This document shows, one piece after another, positions 33,692-37,182 of a stretch of DNA of 37,182 bases. Below the pieces are notes generated by a model, which was not told the DNA's origin, did no database searches, and saw only the letters and a list, made by a program, of their open reading frames with translations. This stretch comes from Hespellia sp. (GTDB taxonomy: Bacteria > Bacillota > Clostridia > Lachnospirales > Lachnospiraceae), in assembly GCA_022790755.1 (NCBI GenBank), contig JAAVXR010000070.1:1-37182 (forward strand), read 5' to 3'. Made by a program: the position numbers and the translations under genes. How positions within the stretch are numbered: position 1 is the stretch's first letter; every line of letters starts with the position of its first letter.

Positions 33692-34605
33692 AATTCCTGC
33701 ACCACCTTTTCCATATCTTCCCACGTCCCTATGTTGTACGAACGCAAACCTCGATTGATTTTTTTGAGAAATCCGGTCAATGTCCTGCCAGGGCCGATCT
33801 CCACAAAGGTGTCTACGCCATCTGCAATCATCCGCTCCATACTCTGCTGCCAGCGAACCGGATTCGTCACCTGACGCGCCAACAACTCTTTCGTCTGTGA
33901 AATGTCACAGATATACTCTGCCGTCACATTGGTCACATAGGGAATCTGGAGTGTATACCACTCTATATGATTCAGTTCTTCTCTCAGATGATTCTCAGCA
34001 CTTTCGAGAAACGGCGAATGAAACGGTCCGCTTACATTCAACATGACGACACGTTTTGCGCCAACCTGCTTTAAGCGCTCCTCTGCTTGTTGCACAGATT
34101 CTGTCCTTCCAGTAATGACAATCTGACCCGGACAGTTATAGTTTGCGATACTGACTCCTTCTATTTCTTGTAGCACCGCTTCCATCTGCTCTTTAGACAA
34201 TCCCAACACGGCCGCCATCGCGCCTTCTCCCGGAGGAACCGCATTTTGCATAAAAATACCTCTTTTGCGTACCGTTCGGATCGCATCCTGCAATTCCATA
34301 CCACCAGCCGTACAGACCGCACAGTATTCCCCCAAACTTAATCCTGCCGTCACCTGCGGTCTTAAGCCTGACTCAAAAATCGTTTCCGCCATTGCAAGGC
34401 AAGTAGTCACAAGCGCCGCCTGTGTATATTCCGTCTGATGTAATTTTTCATTTTCCTGAAAACAGAGAGCTTTCATGTCCATTTGCAGAAGATGGGAGGC
34501 CGTCTCAAATACCTGGCGTGCCGTTTCACTGTGCTGATAAAAGTCTTCTCCCATCCCCGTTTTCTGCACGCCCTGACCAGGAAACAAAAATGCTATTTTA
34601 CTCAT
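33685..34605 (-). CDS. fabD: Malonyl-CoA:ACP transacylase
   Basis: Loads malonyl from CoA to ACP. 306 aa. LFPGQGVQ, nucleophile Ser90 in GLSLGEY, and catalytic His196 in GPFHSPF. Its ATG overlaps the fabK stop by 8 nt and its stop overlaps fabG by 7 nt, so three genes are translationally coupled. Confidence 0.97.
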   Translation of the reverse strand: MSKIAFLFPGQGVQKTGMGEDFYQHSETARQVFETASHLLQMDMKALCFQENEKLHQTEYTQAALVTTCLAMAETIFESGLRPQVTAGLSLGEYCAVCTAGGMELQDAIRTVRKRGIFMQNAVPPGEGAMAAVLGLSKEQMEAVLQEIEGVSIANYNCPGQIVITGRTESVQQAEERLKQVGAKRVVMLNVSGPFHSPFLESAENHLREELNHIEWYTLQIPYVTNVTAEYICDISQTKELLARQVTNPVRWQQSMERMIADGVDTFVEIGPGRTLTGFLKKINRGLRSYNIGTWEDMEKVVQELC

Positions 34606-35536
34606 AACAATTGGTTCCTTTCAGTAATTCATCGGTCTCACGAACCAATTTATCCATCCATTCCTGACAGGATAACTCTTCTTTGACCAGACCTGCAATC
34701 TGTCCTGCCATCACACTTCCATGGATAACATCTCCTTCGACAACGGCTTTTCTCAGCCCTCCCAGCGTAAGATTCTCCAGTTCTTCCAGGGAAGCGCCGG
34801 CATTTTCTCGATCTATATACTCTTTCGTCATCTGATTGCGCAGCGTACGCACCGGATGCTTTGTACTTCTTCCTGTCACACGAGAATCAATATCCCGGGC
34901 TTTCAGAATCGCTTTTTTATAGTTCTCATGTACCCAACTTTCCTTCGCCGTCACAAAACAGGTGCCCAACTGTACAGCCCTTGCCCCCAACATAAAAGCC
35001 GCGGCAATTCCTCTTCCATCTGCAACCCCACCCGCGGCAATCACCGGAATATGAACGGCATCTACCACCTGCGGAACCAAGGTCATTGTCGTGCTTTCAC
35101 CGATATGTCCACCAGATTCTGTCCCTTCTGCGACTACGGCATCCGCCCCACAACGTTCCATCCGTCTCGCCAGCGCGACCGATGCAACCACAGGAATCAC
35201 TTTCACACCGGCTTCTTTCCACATTTTCATATATTTCTCCGGCGAACCAGCCCCCGTGGTAACAACTTTTACCCGTTCCTCAGCAACCACTTTGGCCACC
35301 TCATCCGCATAAGGACTCATCAACATTACATTCACCCCAAAAGGCTTTTCCGTCTTTGACTTTACCTTCTGTATCTGCTGACGCACCCAATCCGCCGGCG
35401 CGCTGGCTGCCCCAATGATGCCAAGCCCTCCTGCCTCCGATACAGCCGACGCAAGATGATACTCCGCGACCCATGCCATTCCGCCTTGAATAATCGGATA
35501 TTCTATCCCCAGCAATCTGGTTATCTCTGTCTGCAT
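34598..35536 (-). CDS. fabK: Enoyl-ACP reductase II (FMN-dependent)
   Basis: Last reduction of the elongation cycle, FMN-type and unrelated to FabI. 312 aa. N-terminal LGIEYPIIQGGMAWV; GGHIGE, AAGGVADGRGIAAAFMLGA and LGTCFVTAKES mark the barrel and FMN site. AAAGGA at 6 nt. FabK enzymes are known to be insensitive to triclosan; no FabI or FabL is in this window. Confidence 0.95.
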   Translation of the reverse strand: MQTEITRLLGIEYPIIQGGMAWVAEYHLASAVSEAGGLGIIGAASAPADWVRQQIQKVKSKTEKPFGVNVMLMSPYADEVAKVVAEERVKVVTTGAGSPEKYMKMWKEAGVKVIPVVASVALARRMERCGADAVVAEGTESGGHIGESTTMTLVPQVVDAVHIPVIAAGGVADGRGIAAAFMLGARAVQLGTCFVTAKESWVHENYKKAILKARDIDSRVTGRSTKHPVRTLRNQMTKEYIDRENAGASLEELENLTLGGLRKAVVEGDVIHGSVMAGQIAGLVKEELSCQEWMDKLVRETDELLKGTNCYE

Positions 35537-35578
35537 TTTGTATCCTTTCTATAATAAAAATATTAATTTTGCGGTTCT

Positions 35579-35806
35579 TTAAGCCTGATGTTTCTCGATG
35601 TATTCTACCACATCCCCCACCGTAGCCAACTGTTCCAGATCTTCGGATGGAATCTCTACTCCAAATTCTTCCTCCAGTGACATCACCAGTTCAAATAGAT
35701 CCAGTGAATCCGCCCCCAAGTCTTCTTTAAAAGAAGATTCCATAGTAATCGTCGCTCCATTCACACCCAAACCGTCTGCAATCATTTCTTTCAACTTTTC
35801 TAACAT
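35579..35806 (-). CDS. acpP: Acyl carrier protein
   Basis: A 75-aa acidic carrier. The phosphopantetheine site is Ser34 in [12 protein letters not shown]. Good ribosome site GAGGA at 7 nt. The 85-nt gap after fabH carries two small hairpins (CCGGC-AAAAG-GCCGG and CAGAT-AATC-ATCTG), probably mRNA stability elements that allow high ACP output. Confidence 0.97.
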   Translation of the reverse strand: MLEKLKEMIADGLGVNGATITMESSFKEDLGADSLDLFELVMSLEEEFGVEIPSEDLEQLATVGDVVEYIEKHQA

Positions 35807-35891
35807 TTTCTTATCCTCACTTTTTTAATTTTTCAGATGATTATCTGTTCTTTTTTATTATGTGTATCCGGCCTTTTGCCGGTTATCACCG

Positions 35892-36830
35892 TCACCATTT
35901 CAATACACTGGCTCCCCAGGAGAGTCCTCCGCCAAAACCTGCCAGCACAATGATCTGCCCTCGCTTCAACCTGCCACCCCTGTGAAGTTCATCTAATAAA
36001 AGAGGAATACTCGCCGATGAAGTATTTCCGTATTCCATCAAATTCATCGGGATGCGACTGATTTCTGTTTTCAGCCGTTTTGCAACGGCCTGAACAATCC
36101 TTTGATTTGCTTGATGCAAGACAAAGAAATCAATATCGTTTACGGTCAATTGTGCACTTCTCAATACCTCAGAGATCACTTCCGGTACTTTGCGAACCGC
36201 AAATTTAAACACTTCCTGCCCGTCCATTTGGATATATTCTCTTTGTTTTCCCAGCGAACTGCGGCAGAACAGGGCATGACCTTTCTTTCCATTCGAATGC
36301 ATAATCATCGGATAGAAATCCCCTTCCCCGGCTTCCACCACAACAGCCCCCGCTCCATCTCCAAATAGTATACAGGTACTGCGGTCCGTCCAGTCCGTCA
36401 TATCTGACAGTGTCTCCGCGCCGATAACCAAAGCCTTTTCACACATGCCTGCTGAAATATACGCCTGTACCGTATTGTATGCAAATAAAAATCCTGTGCA
36501 GGCGGCATTTAGATCAAAACAAACTGCACGTTCCGCATGAATCTCTTTCTGCACTTCACATGCGGTACTTGGAACTATGATATTGGATGAAAGCGTTGCG
36601 ACAATTAAAAGATCAATCTCTTTTGCATCCACCCCGGCATTGTTCAGAGCTCTTTTCGCGGCTATCGCTGCCATAGAGACAGTGGTCTCCCCATCTGCGA
36701 TATGTCTTCGAAGCACGCCGGTACGCTCGCGAATCCAGGCGTCACTCGTCTCAACCCATTTTGCAATCTCTTGATTTTCTACAATTCTCTCCGGCACGCA
36801 AGAACCGGTTCCTGTAATCTTTCCTATCAT
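35892..36830 (-). CDS. fabH: Beta-ketoacyl-ACP synthase III (initiation)
   Basis: Condenses acetyl-CoA (or a branched acyl-CoA) with malonyl-ACP to start synthesis. 312 aa. Catalytic Cys111 in NAACTGF, His239 in LHQANQRI, Asn269 in EYGNTSS. The open frame reaches 36851 with an extra MHRIEET, which is the shared leader block; AGAGG lies 5 nt before the ATG at 36830, so I use that. First gene of the operon. Confidence 0.97.
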   Translation of the reverse strand: MIGKITGTGSCVPERIVENQEIAKWVETSDAWIRERTGVLRRHIADGETTVSMAAIAAKRALNNAGVDAKEIDLLIVATLSSNIIVPSTACEVQKEIHAERAVCFDLNAACTGFLFAYNTVQAYISAGMCEKALVIGAETLSDMTDWTDRSTCILFGDGAGAVVVEAGEGDFYPMIMHSNGKKGHALFCRSSLGKQREYIQMDGQEVFKFAVRKVPEVISEVLRSAQLTVNDIDFFVLHQANQRIVQAVAKRLKTEISRIPMNLMEYGNTSSASIPLLLDELHRGGRLKRGQIIVLAGFGGGLSWGASVLKW

Positions 36831-36905
36831 TGTTTCCTCTATTCTGTGCATGTTTCACAGCACAAACAGGTATGGGTGAAATGTTTTTCTTTCACCCTTT
36901 CTCCA
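36831..36905 (-). repeat. Leader repeat before fabH with a stem-loop and leader ORF
   Basis: Reading on minus: GGAG, an 8-bp stem GGGTGAAA/TTTCACCC (36890-36897 and 36874-36881 on plus), TACCT, TTTGTGCTG..., then AGAGG and the start codon. The block 36841-36866 equals 18255-18280 in the selD leader over 26 bases, and the whole aligns with the esterase leader over about 80 nt. Confidence 0.7.
36839..36895 (-). other. Candidate 18-codon Cys-rich leader ORF before fabH
   Basis: GTG at 36895-36893 with GGAG 5 nt before it opens VKEKHFTHTCLCCETCTE and ends at TAG 36841-36839, 8 nt before the fabH ATG and next to its ribosome site. Four cysteines in 18 residues is unusual. Translation would couple to fabH; there is no proof that it is made. 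Confidence 0.4.
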
Positions 36906-36934
36906 TATAATTATCTCTCAATTTTGTCCAATAA

Positions 36935-36966
36935 ATTTGAGATTCAAATACTTTGATTTTCAAAGT
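36935..36966. promoter_or_regulatory. Tandem FabT-like operators
   Basis: Two palindromes with the TTTGA-n3-TCAAA core: ATTTGAGATTCAAAT (36935-36949) and ACTTTGATTTTCAAAGT (36950-36966), centres 16 bp apart, on the same face of the helix to a first approximation. They match the known FabT site of streptococci. The second overlaps the end of the -10 box, so bound FabT would block transcription. Confidence 0.85.
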
Positions 36967-36992
36967 ATATAGCATTATTTTTATTCTGTCAA
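36964..36992 (-). promoter_or_regulatory. Promoter of the fatty-acid operon
   Basis: Minus strand TTGACA (36987-36992), 17-bp spacer, TATACT (36964-36969). A strong promoter that sits directly upstream of and overlapping the FabT-like operators. No other strong promoter was seen within the operon, so it is probably read as one transcript to fabT. Confidence 0.85.
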
Positions 36993-37072
36993 GAAAATTT
37001 TATGATAAATTTCTTGATTGATACCATGCCTCAAAAGTTTTTGGATGTGACAATTATTTTTTTAATTTTTAG

Positions 37073-37101
37073 TTGCTTTTTTTTTAGGAATGTGCTAGTA
37101 T
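37073..37101 (+). promoter_or_regulatory. Candidate promoter of the tRNA-Leu gene
   Basis: TTGCTT (37073-37078), 17-bp spacer, TAGTAT (37096-37101) with TG before it; TATACT at 37099-37104 is an alternative -10. Transcription would start just before the mature tRNA 5' end. Confidence 0.45.
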
Positions 37102-37112
37102 ACTTGTTGTTG

Positions 37113-37182
37113 GCGGAAGTGGCGGAATGGCAGACGCGCTAGATTCAGGTTCTAGTGGGAGTTTATCCTGTGAGAGTTCAAG
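37113..37182 (+). tRNA. tRNA-Leu (anticodon CAG), cut by the window end
   Basis: The acceptor 5' strand GCGGAAG, TG at 8-9, D-arm GCG...CGC, anticodon stem CTAGA/TCTAG with loop TTCAGGT (anticodon CAG), a long variable arm and the start of the T-arm (GTTCAAG). The class II long variable arm and CAG anticodon identify leucine. The 3' end is outside the window. Confidence 0.92.

Noticed and set aside
36831-36851. Seven-residue N-terminal extension of FabH (and the matching one of SelD, 18245-18265)
   Set aside because: Both come from the shared leader block; the ribosome sites point to the later ATGs.
1-37182. CRISPR arrays, insertion sequences, rRNA genes, integrase or phage genes
   Set aside because: No regular repeat-spacer pattern, transposase motif, rRNA signature or integrase was seen on either strand.

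Overview
The window looks like a chromosomal segment of an anaerobic Gram-positive Clostridia, most likely a Lachnospiraceae gut bacterium. This is an inference from FabK as the enoyl-ACP reductase, a FabT-type MarR regulator in a type II fatty-acid operon, rubrerythrin with a Fur/PerR-family repressor, a SelD/YedF/DUF3343 selenium cluster, strong GGAGG ribosome sites and moderate-to-low GC. No species is claimed.

Layout. 1-3.7 kb: visibly AT-rich accessory DNA with an unrecognised 617-codon helical protein, a family 2 glycosyltransferase and an MNT nucleotidyltransferase whose HEPN partner is reduced to a 28-codon remnant. 3.9-9.3 kb: a long-form glucose-6-phosphate isomerase divergent from a large hybrid sensor kinase. 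9.3-14.5 kb: a lipase-type esterase with its own consensus promoter, then an operon running phd antitoxin-hemA-hemB-hemL (minus strand). 14.5-19 kb: DUF2130 protein and a selenium operon yedF-selD-cysteine desulfurase-DUF3343. 19.1-21.8 kb: the only plus-strand accessory block, a DUF4365 protein plus an unrecognised partner in a two-gene overlapping cassette, then a methyltransferase. 21.9-24.4 kb: a peroxide/oxygen-stress operon (Fur/PerR regulator, rubredoxin-GltB2 fusion, rubrerythrin) behind a visible 7-1-7 operator. 24.4-26.9 kb: a sirtuin and an oxidoreductase-HD fusion. 26.9-37.0 kb: the complete fatty-acid operon fabH-acpP-fabK-fabD-fabG-fabF-accB-fabZ-accC-accDA-fabT. The window ends inside a tRNA-Leu(CAG).

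How the parts work together. The fatty-acid operon holds every step from acetyl-CoA carboxylation to chain elongation. Its repressor gene lies at the far downstream end, while two tandem FabT-like palindromes sit on the promoter before fabH, which suggests a feedback loop. The hem operon makes porphobilinogen from glutamyl-tRNA but lacks hemC and hemD here. The stress operon reads as self-regulated by its first gene.

Most interesting for novelty: (1) the DUF4365 plus unknown-partner cassette, a candidate DNA-targeting or defence-like two-gene system; (2) a recurrent leader element just before the ribosome site of three unrelated genes (lipase, selD, fabH), in two cases containing a tiny ORF; (3) an orphan Phd antitoxin translationally coupled to hemA; (4) a Gfo/Idh/MocA-HD phosphohydrolase fusion.
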